47,923 nucleotides of DNA from Paucilactobacillus suebicus DSM 5007 = KCTC 3549 (GCF_001434475.1 NZ_AZGF01000018.1:1-47923), one strand, 5' to 3'; positions 9,249 through 18,679 are shown, counted from the first letter of the stretch. A program made the numbers and translations. The notes: generated by a model not told the origin, from the sequence alone.

Positions 9249-9278
9249 TTGCTGACTAGGTATAGTATAGCATATAAT
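9249..9278 (+). promoter_or_regulatory. Predicted promoter of degV-ypm operon
   Basis: TTGCTG (9249-9254) and a perfect TATAAT (9273-9278) lie 18 bases apart. The -10 overlaps the end of the 11-mer ATAGTATAGCA (9262-9272). The same 11-mer occurs inverted at 9149-9159 on the side of the divergent gene. Confidence 0.55.
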
Positions 9279-9306
9279 TACTTAACGAGAAAGAGTGGTC
9301 AAATTT

Positions 9307-10152
9307 ATGGCGAACATTAAAATTGTCACGGACTCTTCAGCTGGTTTAACTGATGAAGAAATTGAAAAATACAACATTACAATCATTCCACTGTCAGTGA
9401 TGATTGACGGGACGATTTATGTTGAACGAGAAACAATTACAAGTGAACAGTTTCCCGAATTAATGAAGAATGCAAAAACCTTGCCTAAGACGTCTCAGCC
9501 ACCGATTGGAAAATTTGTGGATGCATTTGATACATTAGGGGCGGATGGTAGCGAAGTATTGTGCCTGACTATGATGGAATCAATTAGTGGCACAATCCAT
9601 GCTGCGGAGCAGGCCGCTGCTATGAGCAAAAGTAAGGTCACGGTTGTCGACAGTAAGGAAACTGATCGCTGTTTAGCATTTCAGGTTCTTGCTGCAGCCC
9701 AATTAGCAGAACAAGGGGCTGATATGGACACAATTGTTGCTAAAACCAAGAAAATTGAAGAAAATTCGGAAATTTATTTGGCAGTTGTCAACTTAAATAA
9801 CCTGGTTGCTGGTGGCCGTATTAGCAAGATGGCCGGCGCATTATCGAACCTATTAAATATTAAAGTAATGCTTGAAGTTACTGATGGCGAAATTAAGATT
9901 CGTCTCAAGGGGCGTGGATTAAAACCGCTACACAAGTACATGGACAATGTGTACGATAAGATGAAGAATGGCGGTAAAAAGGTTAAGGCCATTGGTATTT
10001 CACACGTTCAGGCCGATGAAGAGGTTAAGAAAATGAAAGCAACTTTGGAGAATCTATTTCCTGACATCAAAATTGTTGTTAGAGAAACGGTTCCAATCAT
10101 TGCTACTCATACAGGACTGGGAGCATTTTGTCTATTATATTACACTGAATAA
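9307..10152 (+). CDS. DegV family fatty-acid-binding protein (FakB-like)
   Basis: A 281-residue cytoplasmic DegV-fold protein. Members of this family (FakB) bind a fatty acid and present it to the kinase FakA, which makes acyl-phosphate for phospholipid synthesis. It shows TDSSAGLTDEEIEKYNI at the N-terminus, then LPKTSQPPIGKF and ESISGTIHAA, which line the acyl and carboxylate pocket. GGRISKMAGALSNLLNIK is the late conserved block. I chose ATG 9307 because the conserved N-terminus starts there; GTG 9295 is a weaker alternative. The lipid specificity cannot be read from sequence. A second DegV protein lies at 30966-31838. Confidence 0.9.
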   Translation: MANIKIVTDSSAGLTDEEIEKYNITIIPLSVMIDGTIYVERETITSEQFPELMKNAKTLPKTSQPPIGKFVDAFDTLGADGSEVLCLTMMESISGTIHAAEQAAAMSKSKVTVVDSKETDRCLAFQVLAAAQLAEQGADMDTIVAKTKKIEENSEIYLAVVNLNNLVAGGRISKMAGALSNLLNIKVMLEVTDGEIKIRLKGRGLKPLHKYMDNVYDKMKNGGKKVKAIGISHVQADEEVKKMKATLENLFPDIKIVVRETVPIIATHTGLGAFCLLYYTE

Positions 10153-10165
10153 AATTGTTGAGCAG

Positions 10166-10201
10166 AAGGCTGATGCATTTAATTGCACACAGCCTTTCTT
10201 A
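10166..10201 (+). terminator. Imperfect hairpin after degV
   Basis: AAGGCTGATGC (10166-10176) can pair, with a bulge, with GCACACAGCCTT (10185-10196), followed by a short T-rich stretch. It may be a partial terminator between degV and ypmR. Confidence 0.5.
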
Positions 10202-10222
10202 CATATGTTGGGAGTTTTGTAA

Positions 10223-11155
10223 GTGTCCAAGCGTTTTCTTAAATGGATTGTATCGGTATCAATTATTGTTGCTGCTGGATTTATTGGTGGCTATTTTGTG
10301 TTACAAAAAACACAGTCTCCGACTCAGGTGAGATCTACGACTTCTGCAAAACAAATTACTTTCAAGAAATCGGTTAACCTGGTAGCGATGGGAGATTCTC
10401 TAACACAAGGTGTCGGTGACCAAGATAAAAACGGTGGTTATGTTGGAATCATTAAACCGGAGATTGAAAAAAAGTACAATACCACTGTTCATGCTAGCAA
10501 CTTTGGTGTGGCGGGGGATCGCTCTGATCAAATCCTATCACGCTTGAACAAGGAAAAAAATTTCCAAAACAAATTGAAATCTGCTGACGTAATTGTGATG
10601 ACGGTTGGTGGAAATGATTTATTGCAATCTTTGCAAAAAAATCTGTTTTTGACCAGTAAGACTAAGTTCACCAAAAATATGAGTGAAGCCAGTCAAAAGT
10701 ATTCTACAAAATTAGATAAGTTGTTTAAAACGGTTCGCAAATATAATCCTAATGCGCCAATTTTTCTGTTTAGTGTGTATAATCCATTTTATGTATACTT
10801 TGCCAATGTTAATACTATTACTCAGTCAGTCGTGGCTTGGAATAGTGATACTCAAAAGGCATTGAGTAATTATGGGCCCGCTTATTTTGTGAACATAAAT
10901 AATTTAATGTCTCACGGGCAATATAACACGAAAGCTGCGCAGACAAAACTGATTCAGCAAGATGAGAACGCAAACTCTGGGCAAACTAGCCAGAAACAGG
11001 CCTTAAAAGTGATGAACCAAAAGGGGACTAATTTAAATAAATATATCTCGACTGATGATAATTTTCATCCAAATCATTTGGGATACAAAAAGATGAGTGA
11101 CAAACTACTAACGGAAATGGAAGATCACCCATCGTGGATAAGGGAGGGAAATTAA
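10223..11155 (+). CDS. ypmR: Membrane-anchored SGNH/GDSL hydrolase, YpmR-like
   Basis: A 310-residue lipase/acylhydrolase of the SGNH class. An N-terminal hydrophobic segment (about residues 7-27, WIVSVSIIVAAGFIGGYFVL) anchors or exports it. Block I is VAMGDSLTQG with the nucleophile Ser. Block III is VGGNDLL, and block V is DDNFHPNHLGY with the Asp-His pair. The substrate is unknown; deacylation of a cell-envelope ester is plausible. The start is GTG 10223, with GGGAG at 10210-10214. ypmS follows after three bases, the same order as B. subtilis ypmR-ypmS near thyB-dfrA. Confidence 0.9.
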   Translation: MSKRFLKWIVSVSIIVAAGFIGGYFVLQKTQSPTQVRSTTSAKQITFKKSVNLVAMGDSLTQGVGDQDKNGGYVGIIKPEIEKKYNTTVHASNFGVAGDRSDQILSRLNKEKNFQNKLKSADVIVMTVGGNDLLQSLQKNLFLTSKTKFTKNMSEASQKYSTKLDKLFKTVRKYNPNAPIFLFSVYNPFYVYFANVNTITQSVVAWNSDTQKALSNYGPAYFVNINNLMSHGQYNTKAAQTKLIQQDENANSGQTSQKQALKVMNQKGTNLNKYISTDDNFHPNHLGYKKMSDKLLTEMEDHPSWIREGN

Positions 11156-11158
11156 CGA

Positions 11159-11773
11159 TTGAAGAAATCACGACAAAAAAATAAACAACACAATAAATCC
11201 GGCCATAATTGGTGGCGCTGGGCATTTTTTGCGTTGCTATTTATTATGGTTGGGGCAACAGTCTTTGTTGTTCATGAAGTCAGTGCACCGGTGTCTAATA
11301 CGGAGTCAACACAGCCTTTAAAAAAGACTGATTCTTCTTTTGAGGTTAAATTGAATTCTAACCAGGTTAATGCGTTGGCTGATAATTATCTGACAAGACT
11401 TCAAAAGGGTCAGAAAACAAAGTATGATTTTGTTGTGGGTGACAAGTATGCCACAATTACTGGATCAACTAAGTTTCTTGGCTTTAACCTAAATTTTTCT
11501 CTGAACTTCATCCCCAAGCAACTGAGTAATGGAAATGTTTTACTCAAGGCTAAAGGCTTGGCTGTTGGAAGGTTAAATCTACCGATTAAGTATGTAATGG
11601 GATATATCAAGAATCATTATAAGATTCCTAAATGGGTGCAGTTGAACCAGAAAAAGAAGACGATACTGTTAGACCTAAACAGATATAGTAAGCATCGTAA
11701 TTTACATTATGCTGCTGAACAAATTAACCTAAAAAATGGTGAATTTAAATTCCTAGTAACAGTCCCCAAATAA
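11159..11773 (+). CDS. ypmS: YpmS family protein (DUF2140)
   Basis: A 204-residue protein with a basic N-terminus, one membrane helix (about residues 21-40, WAFFALLFIMVGATVFVVHE) and an extracytoplasmic domain. The outside part has the DUF2140 pattern: VNALADNYLTRLQKG, then NGNVLLKAKGLAVGRLNLPIKYVMGYI and a C-terminal VNLKNGEFKF-like strand. The function is unknown. Its constant partner is the SGNH hydrolase upstream, three bases away, so a shared envelope role is likely. The start is TTG 11159 with AGGGAGGG at 11142-11149. Confidence 0.85.
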   Translation: MKKSRQKNKQHNKSGHNWWRWAFFALLFIMVGATVFVVHEVSAPVSNTESTQPLKKTDSSFEVKLNSNQVNALADNYLTRLQKGQKTKYDFVVGDKYATITGSTKFLGFNLNFSLNFIPKQLSNGNVLLKAKGLAVGRLNLPIKYVMGYIKNHYKIPKWVQLNQKKKTILLDLNRYSKHRNLHYAAEQINLKNGEFKFLVTVPK

Positions 11774-11792
11774 TAAATAGGAGATGCATAAA

Positions 11793-12014
11793 ATGCGATT
11801 AAGTTTTTATCAGTATTTAATGACTCAAAAAAATCCTAGCGGTGCGGATGAGGTTGAACAGTTCGCTAATAATGCCGCCCTTGACCAAGCATTTCCAAAA
11901 CAGTCGCAAGATTTTGAGGAAATATCACACTATCTTGAAGAAAATGCAATGTACCTCCCATCTATGACAATTTTCGATACTGCATGGCAACGTTATTTAT
12001 CAAAAATGAATTAA
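11793..12014 (+). CDS. YozE family protein (UPF0346)
   Basis: A 73-residue acidic cytoplasmic protein of the YozE/UPF0346 family: SFYQYLMTQKNPSG at the start, then FPKQSQDFEEISHYLEENAMYLPSMTIFDTAWQRYL. The family is confined to Firmicutes, has a SAM-like fold and no established function. I chose ATG 11793 because AGGAG (11779-11783) is ten bases ahead; the earlier ATG 11784 touches the RBS. It lies between ypmS and rbgA with short gaps, so it is in the same transcript. Confidence 0.9.
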   Translation: MRLSFYQYLMTQKNPSGADEVEQFANNAALDQAFPKQSQDFEEISHYLEENAMYLPSMTIFDTAWQRYLSKMN

Positions 12015-12029
12015 TAAGGAAGTGAACTT

Positions 12030-12899
12030 ATGGCTACAATTCAATGGTTTCCAGGTCACATGGCTAAGGCGCTAAGACAGATTAGAGAGCAGATGTCTCT
12101 TGTTGATATTGTTTTTGAACTAGTAGATGCTCGCCTTCCTTATTCGTCTTTAAATCCTGAAATAAAAAAAGCGATGGGTGATAAGCCACACGTTTTAATA
12201 ATGACCAAGCTAGATTTAGCCGACAATAATATCACAAATGATTGGATTAATTACTTTACAGATCATGGATTGCCTGTCATAGCTGTTGATTCACGAGATC
12301 GTAAAGTGGCTTCTATAGTTACAAAAAAGGCGCAAGAAGTATTGTCAGATAAAATAGCCAAAAATGAAGACAAGGGATTATCTAAACGTGCAATCAGGGC
12401 AATGTGTGTAGGAGTTCCCAATGTGGGGAAATCCACCTTACTAAACCACCTTGTTAAACGAAATGTTGCTAATACTGGTAATCGACCAGGAGTTACTACA
12501 GGCCAGCAGTGGTTGCGTTTATCATCAAATCTTGAACTGTTAGATACACCGGGTGTACTGTGGCCTAAATTTCAAACCCAAGAAATTGGTGTCAAATTAG
12601 CACTGTCTGGAACAATAAAAGATAGTCTATTCCCAAAAGACGATGTGGCCTTGTTTGCAATTCATCATATTAGACAAGTTAATTCAGGCGTCATTCGTGA
12701 ACGTTATCATTTAAGTGAGGACCAATTAAGCCCTGATTTGAGTGATGCTGACGTTTTACTGGCCATAACTACTAAAATAGGCTTTAAAGATGATTATGAT
12801 CGTGCAAGTGAAAGAATTATTTTTGACTTAAGAAAAGGCAAATTGGGTCGAATTTCATTGGAATCACCACAAGAGTTGGAAGAGATAGACGATGACTGA
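12030..12899 (+). CDS. rbgA: Ribosome biogenesis GTPase RbgA (YlqF)
   Basis: A 289-residue circularly permuted GTPase needed for late assembly of the 50S subunit. The order of motifs is G4 (TKLDLAD), then G1 (GVPNVGKSTLLN), G2 region (RPGVTTGQQW) and G3 (LDTPGVLWP), which is diagnostic of the YlqF class. The N-terminus IQWFPGHMAKALRQI is strongly conserved. The C-terminal helical domain (about 190-285) contacts rRNA. RBS AAGGAAG precedes the ATG. It overlaps rnhB by eight bases, the usual rbgA-rnhB order of Firmicutes. Confidence 0.97.
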   Translation: MATIQWFPGHMAKALRQIREQMSLVDIVFELVDARLPYSSLNPEIKKAMGDKPHVLIMTKLDLADNNITNDWINYFTDHGLPVIAVDSRDRKVASIVTKKAQEVLSDKIAKNEDKGLSKRAIRAMCVGVPNVGKSTLLNHLVKRNVANTGNRPGVTTGQQWLRLSSNLELLDTPGVLWPKFQTQEIGVKLALSGTIKDSLFPKDDVALFAIHHIRQVNSGVIRERYHLSEDQLSPDLSDADVLLAITTKIGFKDDYDRASERIIFDLRKGKLGRISLESPQELEEIDDD

Positions 12900-13665
12900 T
12901 AAAAAGATGACAATTAGTGAAATTAAAACTGCCTTACAAAATGAAACTAGTTTTTCATCCCCGCTTGTTGAATCTTTAAGGCATGATTCTAGAAAAGGGG
13001 TTCAACAGGCATTACTAGCCCTTGAGAAACGGATAGAAGATAATGAAAAAAAAGTATCTGCTTTTCATCATCGCTTTGACTATGAACGTAAATTTTGGCA
13101 AAGTGGAGTAAAGTATGTTGCTGGCATAGACGAGGTTGGTCGAGGCCCTCTAGCTGGCCCAGTCGTGACTGCTGCGGTGATTGTTAACGATGATTTTAAT
13201 TTAATTGACGTTACTGATTCTAAGCAATTAAGTGCAAGCCAGCGTGAGAATTTGTACCTAAAAATTATCAATGAAGCGGTTGAAGTTAATATTGCCGTTA
13301 AGGATAATCAAGAGATCGATAAAGAAAACATTTATCACGCAACTCAATTGGCAATGATTGAAGCAGTCAACGGGTTAAAACATAAACCGCAGCGACTAAT
13401 TGTGGATGCTGTACCTTTAGATATTGATATTATGCAGACAACCTTGATCAAGGGTGACCAAAAGAGTATCAGTGTAGCCGCCGCCAGTATTGTGGCTAAG
13501 GAATATCGTGACCACTTGATGAAAACATATGATCAGATATATCCGGGGTATGATTTTGCCGATAATATGGGATATGGAACTGCTAAACACTTGGACGGTC
13601 TTCGAAAATTTGGGATTACGCCGATTCACAGAAAATTGTTTGCGCCTGTAAAAAAATATCAGTAA
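12892..13665 (+). CDS. rnhB: Ribonuclease HII
   Basis: A 257-residue enzyme that cleaves RNA in RNA-DNA hybrids and at single ribonucleotides in DNA. The catalytic domain begins at VAGIDEVGRGPLAGPVV with the Asp-Glu pair. It continues with TDSKQLS, LIVDAVPL (third acid) and SVAAASIVAKEYRD. An N-terminal helical extension of about 70 residues is usual in Firmicutes. It overlaps rbgA by eight bases and precedes dprA. Confidence 0.97.
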   Translation: MTDKKMTISEIKTALQNETSFSSPLVESLRHDSRKGVQQALLALEKRIEDNEKKVSAFHHRFDYERKFWQSGVKYVAGIDEVGRGPLAGPVVTAAVIVNDDFNLIDVTDSKQLSASQRENLYLKIINEAVEVNIAVKDNQEIDKENIYHATQLAMIEAVNGLKHKPQRLIVDAVPLDIDIMQTTLIKGDQKSISVAAASIVAKEYRDHLMKTYDQIYPGYDFADNMGYGTAKHLDGLRKFGITPIHRKLFAPVKKYQ

Positions 13666-13713
13666 ATTTTCATGACACTTCGTATCTTAAGATGGTAGGA
13701 GGTGTCTTTTATA

Positions 13714-14574
13714 TTGCTAATAAACGAATTTTTACTAAAATTACACTTGTGTCCTGGAATTGGTATGAAAACTGAATATAAAATGTATCAAGCTATGATT
13801 ATGGGACCGTTTAAAGGGGACATCGGCGACTTATGTTTGAAGACCAAGCTGTCCGAACTGCAAACAAATAAAATAATAAGTAACTGGTATACGAGTGAAC
13901 TAGACCAGCAAGTTGAAAGAAATCAAAAATTTTGCCAAATGATAACGATTTTTGATAAAGATTATCCTGTGCAACTTCGTGAAAGTTATTGTCCGCCATT
14001 AGTAATGTTTTTTGAGGGTGATAGATCGTTACTACAGACTAAAATGCTGGGAGTGGTTGGTGCACGAAAAAACACGTCATATGGACGACAATGTACAAAT
14101 AATATTATTCCAGCAGCGGTTGAACAAAAAATTACTGTGGTTAGTGGACTTGCGGCGGGGATAGATGGACTTAGTCATCAAGCAGCAATTGAGGCTGGTG
14201 GTCGAACAATTGGCATTATTGGCACGGGTCTAGATCTTAACTATCCATCCGTAAATGACGAATTAAGATTTGACATGAGCCGCAATCAATTAGTACTGAC
14301 TGAATATCCTTTAGGTAGCCGTCCGTTTCGATCGCATTTTCCCGAACGTAACAGAATTATTGCTGGCTTGTGTGAGACGCTCTTAGTTGTAGAGGCTAAA
14401 GAGAAGAGTGGTAGTTTAATCACGGCTAGCCTGTCCTTACAGGAAAATCTGAATGTTTGTGCTATTCCAGGAAGAATTGATGCACCGATGTCGGCTGGAT
14501 GCAATCAACTGATTTTAGCGGGTGCCAAACCGGTTCTTTGTACAGAGGATTTAGTAGAAGAGTTTAGAAACTAG
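13714..14574 (+). CDS. dprA: DNA-processing protein DprA
   Basis: A 286-residue single-strand DNA-binding protein that loads RecA on incoming DNA during natural transformation. The Rossmann-like DprA fold shows GVVGARKNTSYGRQ, VVSGLAAGIDGLSHQAA, GTIGIIGTGLDLNYP-type strands and FPERNRIIAGL. The N-terminal helical extension covers about residues 1-65. Strong RBS AGGAGGT (13697-13703) lies ten bases before TTG 13714, so I prefer this to the GTG at 13702, which overlaps it. The order rnhB-dprA-topA is standard in lactobacilli. Presence of dprA alone does not show that the strain is competent. Confidence 0.94.
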   Translation: MLINEFLLKLHLCPGIGMKTEYKMYQAMIMGPFKGDIGDLCLKTKLSELQTNKIISNWYTSELDQQVERNQKFCQMITIFDKDYPVQLRESYCPPLVMFFEGDRSLLQTKMLGVVGARKNTSYGRQCTNNIIPAAVEQKITVVSGLAAGIDGLSHQAAIEAGGRTIGIIGTGLDLNYPSVNDELRFDMSRNQLVLTEYPLGSRPFRSHFPERNRIIAGLCETLLVVEAKEKSGSLITASLSLQENLNVCAIPGRIDAPMSAGCNQLILAGAKPVLCTEDLVEEFRN

Positions 14575-14584
14575 TTCTTTCGAT

Positions 14585-14613
14585 TTGACATCGCTTTTTT
14601 TTTGAAATAAGAT
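14585..14613 (+). promoter_or_regulatory. Predicted sigma-A promoter of topA
   Basis: A perfect -35 box TTGACA (14585-14590) is followed after 17 bases by TAAGAT (14608-14613). It lies in the dprA-topA gap, about 60 bases before the topA start. Confidence 0.7.
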
Positions 14614-14673
14614 GGTTTAGATATTTACGGCAGAGAATTATTAATATAAATCAAGCAATCTAAGGAGTTAATG

Positions 14674-16788
14674 ATGGTAGAAAAAGCCACAAGTAAAGCC
14701 CGTAAAACAAAATCGCGAGCAAAACCAAAAAAGAAATTAGTGATTGTCGAATCACCATCAAAAGCAAAAACAATCGAAAAATACCTAGGTCGCACGTACA
14801 AAGTGGTTGCTAGTATTGGTCATATTAGAGATTTACCGAAGAGCCGTATGGGTGTGGATATTGAAAATGACTACCAACCGGATTACATTTCTATTCGTGG
14901 CAAGGGAGATGTTATTAAGGAACTACGTAAGGATGCCAAGGCAGCTAAAGAAATCTATTTGGCTTCTGATCCCGATCGTGAAGGAGAAGCAATTGCTTGG
15001 CATGTTTCGAACATCTTAAAACTCGATGAAAATGGCAAGAATCGAGTAACTTTTAATGAAATTACGAAAGATGCTGTTAAAGAAGCATTCAAAGAACCAC
15101 GCTCAATTGACATGGACCTCGTTGATGCTCAGCAGGCTCGCCGTGTGCTTGATAGACTGGTGGGTTATTCCATTAGTCCAATCTTGTGGAAAAAAGTTAA
15201 GAAGGGCCTGAGTGCGGGTCGTGTGCAGTCTGTTGCATTGAACTTGATTATTAAGCGAGAAAATGAGATCAAGGCGTTTGAACCCCAAGAATATTGGACA
15301 ATTGAGTCTGAATTCAAAAAAGGCCGTGAAAAATTTGCTGCATCATTCTACGGTGTTAATGGAAAGAAACAAGACCTTGCAGATAATGACGCTGTTCAAA
15401 AAATATTGGGCCAATTAGATCGTAAGGGCGATTTTGATATTACTAAGGTGGTTAAAAAAGAGCGAAAGCGATCGGCCCAACCACCATTTACAACATCAAC
15501 AATGCAACAGGATGCTAACCGGAAATTGAATTTTAGAACTCGTAAAACAATGATGGCAGCTCAGCAATTGTACGAAGGAATTAATATCGGTAAAGGTGGA
15601 TCTGTTGGTCTTATTACTTATATGCGTACTGATTCTACCCGTATCTCCTCCATTGCTAAGCATGAAGCATCCCAGTTTATTCATGAAAAGTATGGTGCTG
15701 AATATGCTGCTACTAAACCTGTTAAGGGTAAATTGCCAGAGGGAGCTCAGGATGCGCATGAGGCGATTCGCCCAACATCAGTTTTCAGAACTCCAGCAGA
15801 AATGAAACAATTTTTATCTAACGACCAATATAAGCTATATAACTTAGTTTGGAGTCGCTTTGTTTCAAGTCAAATGACACCACAAGTTGTTGACACCATG
15901 GCGGTAACGATAACTCAGAAATCTGTTGATTTTAGAGCTAACGGTTCTAAGGTTAAGTTTCCTGGATTTACTAAGATTTACAATTCGGGTAAGGAAAAAG
16001 ATAATATTTTACCAGACTTACAGGAAGGTGACACTGTTAAGTTGTCTAAGACTGATCCAAGTCAACACTTTACACAGCCACCGGCAAGGTATTCTGAAGC
16101 CAACTTAATCAAGGCGCTAGAAGAAAACGGTGTTGGTCGTCCATCAACATATGCACCAACGTTGGATACTATTCAACGAAGATACTACGTTAAACTGGAA
16201 TCAAGACGTTTTGAACCAACCGAACTTGGTGAAATTGTTAATACAATTATTGAAGACCAATTTCCAGATATTGTGAACGTTAAATTCACGGCAAAGGTCG
16301 AAGACGAACTCGACGAAATTGAAACTGGTAAACAAAACTGGGTTAAGGTTGTTGATGAATTTTATAAACCATTTTCTGACGAGGTTGATAAGGCCGAAAA
16401 AGACGTTGAAAAAATTGAAATGAAAGATGAACTGGCCGGTATTGATTGTGATATCTGTGGAGCTCCTATGGTTGTTAAAATGGGACGCTATGGCAAGTTC
16501 TATGCTTGTTCACGTTTTCCAGATTGTCGAAATACTAAGGCAATCGTTAAGGACACCGGGATAGTTTGTCCTAAATGTCACGAAGGCACAGTTGTTGAGC
16601 GCAAGTCAAAGAAAAATCGTGTCTTTTATGGTTGTTCACGTTTCCCAGATTGTGATTTTGTTTCGTGGGATAAACCAATTGGCCGTGACTGTCCAAAAGA
16701 TGGCCATTTCTTGGTCGAAAAGAAGGTCAAAGGCGGCAAGCAGATTGTCTGTCCAAATGGTGATTACGAAGAAGCCGTACAAAAATAA
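14674..16788 (+). CDS. topA: DNA topoisomerase I
   Basis: A 704-residue type IA topoisomerase that relaxes negative supercoils through a 5'-phosphotyrosine. The toprim domain is at the N-terminus ([17 protein letters not shown], then [13 protein letters not shown]). The catalytic Tyr is about residue 316 in [14 protein letters not shown]. The C-terminus has two intact four-Cys zinc ribbons (CDICGAP...CSRFPDC and CPKCHEG...CSRFPDC), plus a third, partial one (DCPKDGHF...VCPNGD). ATG 14674 is six bases after AAGGAG; ATG 14671 is three bases after it and less likely. It has its own promoter and a terminator-like hairpin after it. Confidence 0.98.
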   Translation: MVEKATSKARKTKSRAKPKKKLVIVESPSKAKTIEKYLGRTYKVVASIGHIRDLPKSRMGVDIENDYQPDYISIRGKGDVIKELRKDAKAAKEIYLASDPDREGEAIAWHVSNILKLDENGKNRVTFNEITKDAVKEAFKEPRSIDMDLVDAQQARRVLDRLVGYSISPILWKKVKKGLSAGRVQSVALNLIIKRENEIKAFEPQEYWTIESEFKKGREKFAASFYGVNGKKQDLADNDAVQKILGQLDRKGDFDITKVVKKERKRSAQPPFTTSTMQQDANRKLNFRTRKTMMAAQQLYEGINIGKGGSVGLITYMRTDSTRISSIAKHEASQFIHEKYGAEYAATKPVKGKLPEGAQDAHEAIRPTSVFRTPAEMKQFLSNDQYKLYNLVWSRFVSSQMTPQVVDTMAVTITQKSVDFRANGSKVKFPGFTKIYNSGKEKDNILPDLQEGDTVKLSKTDPSQHFTQPPARYSEANLIKALEENGVGRPSTYAPTLDTIQRRYYVKLESRRFEPTELGEIVNTIIEDQFPDIVNVKFTAKVEDELDEIETGKQNWVKVVDEFYKPFSDEVDKAEKDVEKIEMKDELAGIDCDICGAPMVVKMGRYGKFYACSRFPDCRNTKAIVKDTGIVCPKCHEGTVVERKSKKNRVFYGCSRFPDCDFVSWDKPIGRDCPKDGHFLVEKKVKGGKQIVCPNGDYEEAVQK

Positions 16789-16806
16789 TTGTTTAATTAA
16801 TTGAAT

Positions 16807-16850
16807 TACCCCTCATATTCTGTTATTTTACAGATTGTGGGGGCTTTTTT
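16807..16850 (+). terminator. Terminator-like hairpin between topA and xerC
   Basis: CCCCTCATATTCTGT (809-823 of the 16-kb block) pairs imperfectly with ACAGATTGTGGGG (16830-16842), followed by C and six T. The T-run ends directly at the xerC start codon, and the only purine-rich RBS for xerC lies in the 3' arm of the stem. Confidence 0.7.
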
Positions 16851-17783
16851 ATGAGTGAAAATATTGAGGACTTATTTTTAAAATATTTAACTGTTGAACG
16901 TCAATATTCAGCAGAAACAGTGACAGCCTATCATGAAGACATTGATCATTTTAAAAAATTTCTAATTGAAAATGGCGGTCTTAAGAATTGGCAAGATGTT
17001 GATAAATTAGACGCAAGGGTTTATTTGTCTAATTTAAACGAACATAAATATCAACGAACGACAATTGCCAGAAAAATATCAAGCTTACGATCCTTTTTTA
17101 ATTTTTTAAGTAAAAACGAAATAGTGACTAGTAATCCTTTTTCTAACATCACGTTGAAACATCACCAAGAACGGTTGCCACGTTTTTTCTATGAAAAGGA
17201 AATGAATGCGCTATTTGCGGCTGCCAAAGGTGATGGTAAACCATTAGATAAGCGTAATTCTGCCATACTTGAAGTACTGTACGCTACAGGTATGAGGGTC
17301 AGCGAATGTGTTAATTTGACGCTTTCTAATATTGATTTTGACGTATCAATGATTCTAATTCGTGGAAAAGGCGATAAGGAACGTTATGTGCCATTCGGTA
17401 GTTACGCAAAAAATGCTCTGCAAGACTATATAAAAGACTGTAGAGCCCCGGTTATGAAGAAGTATGATCAAGACCATGATTTTGTATTTATTAACCACTA
17501 TGGTAAACAGATTACGACAACTGGAGTCGAATACGTATTAAATCAAATTATTAAAAAAAGTAGTTTAACGGTTAAAATTCATCCCCATATGATAAGGCAT
17601 ACCTTTGCGACCCACTTATTAAATAATGGTGCGGATTTGCTTACTGTTCAAGAACTGCTTGGACATTCCAGCTTGTCGACAACTCAAATATATACACATG
17701 TGACTAAAGAGCATTTGCAGCAAGATTATCAAAAATTTTTTCCGCGAGCCAAAAAGGAGCAAAATAATCATGATCAGGATTAG
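16851..17783 (+). CDS. xerC: Tyrosine recombinase XerC
   Basis: A 310-residue site-specific recombinase that acts at dif to resolve chromosome dimers. All catalytic residues are present: Arg149 (TGMRVSE), Lys173 (RGKGDKER), His246 and Arg249 (HPHMIRHTFATHLL), His272 (LLGHSS) and the nucleophile Tyr281 (TQIYTHV). The N-terminal core-binding domain covers about residues 5-95. It follows topA, as in other lactobacilli, but trmFO is not between them. The probable target, a dif site, lies 12 kb downstream. It overlaps the LacX-like gene by 14 bases. Confidence 0.94.
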   Translation: MSENIEDLFLKYLTVERQYSAETVTAYHEDIDHFKKFLIENGGLKNWQDVDKLDARVYLSNLNEHKYQRTTIARKISSLRSFFNFLSKNEIVTSNPFSNITLKHHQERLPRFFYEKEMNALFAAAKGDGKPLDKRNSAILEVLYATGMRVSECVNLTLSNIDFDVSMILIRGKGDKERYVPFGSYAKNALQDYIKDCRAPVMKKYDQDHDFVFINHYGKQITTTGVEYVLNQIIKKSSLTVKIHPHMIRHTFATHLLNNGADLLTVQELLGHSSLSTTQIYTHVTKEHLQQDYQKFFPRAKKEQNNHDQD

Positions 17784-18636
17784 TAATCATTACATCAGCG
17801 CTGAATTCAGCACGATTGGGGCACAGTTAACCCGTTTATCTGATGGCACTCACGAATACTTGTGGTCTGGCAATCCGGCTTTTTGGCGTTTTCAGGCGCC
17901 GATCCTCTTTCCGATTGTTGGCCGGTTGAAGAATGATCAATATACGTTCAACGGTAATACGTATAAAATGCATCAACACGGTTTTGCCCGTGAAAGCGAA
18001 TTTAAGCTCATCAAACTTGATGAGCAACAAGTTACCTTCGGTTTAACTGATAATGCCCAGACAACTCAAAATTACCCGTTTAAATTTAAGTTAACGGTGA
18101 CCTATACCCTAAATAAGGAAACAATTATGGTGAATTATCAAGTCATGAATCCTGGTTCGGACGAATTATTGTTTTCGATTGGGGCTCACCCGGCATTTAA
18201 TATGTCTCTTGATAGTAGGAGTGATTTTGATCGGGTAAAGCTGCAAGTTAGTCCAGCAGCAAAATTTGAAAGAATTAAACTGGTTGGACCGTATAGTGAC
18301 ATTAAACATCCAGAACAAATCGATCTAACTAATCCTTTAACGATAAAACGTTCGCTGTTTGACAACGATGCAATTATTTTAAATCTACACAGTCAACCGG
18401 TTAAAATGGGATTGATTAACTCTAGTGAGCATGGTGTGGAGATTAAGCTAACTAACTCACCATATGTTGGAGTGTGGTCACCATTTCCGAAGAATGCGCC
18501 ATTTATTTGTATCGAGCCGTGGTGGGGGATTGCTGATAACGTGGATTCTACCGGTAATTTTTCTCAAAAGATGGGTATCAATCGGCTATCCAGTCATGAG
18601 CAGTTTGATGCTGGTTACTCGATTAAGTTAATATAA
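17770..18636 (+). CDS. LacX-like aldose 1-epimerase family protein
   Basis: A 288-residue protein of the galactose-mutarotase-like superfamily, closest in layout to LacX. It shows GAQLTRL, FPIVGRLKNDQYTFNGNTYKMHQHGFAR with the conserved His, and FSIGAHPAFNM. It also has FICIEPWWGIADNVDSTG, with the Glu of the catalytic pair. Such enzymes interconvert sugar anomers; the sugar is not known. The start codon lies inside the end of xerC, so the two are coupled. A paralog is at 42317-43198. Confidence 0.88.
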   Translation: MIRISNHYISAEFSTIGAQLTRLSDGTHEYLWSGNPAFWRFQAPILFPIVGRLKNDQYTFNGNTYKMHQHGFARESEFKLIKLDEQQVTFGLTDNAQTTQNYPFKFKLTVTYTLNKETIMVNYQVMNPGSDELLFSIGAHPAFNMSLDSRSDFDRVKLQVSPAAKFERIKLVGPYSDIKHPEQIDLTNPLTIKRSLFDNDAIILNLHSQPVKMGLINSSEHGVEIKLTNSPYVGVWSPFPKNAPFICIEPWWGIADNVDSTGNFSQKMGINRLSSHEQFDAGYSIKLI

Positions 18637-18640
18637 ACTA

Positions 18641-18678
18641 AAAAGGGATTGCGTGGCTTGACGTCACACAATCCTTCT
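18641..18678. terminator. Bidirectional terminator between the LacX-like gene and plsY
   Basis: GGATTGCGTG (18646-18655) pairs, with one mismatch, with CACACAATCC (18665-18674). An A-run lies to the left and a T-rich stretch to the right. It sits between convergent genes. Confidence 0.75.
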
Positions 18679-18679
18679 G

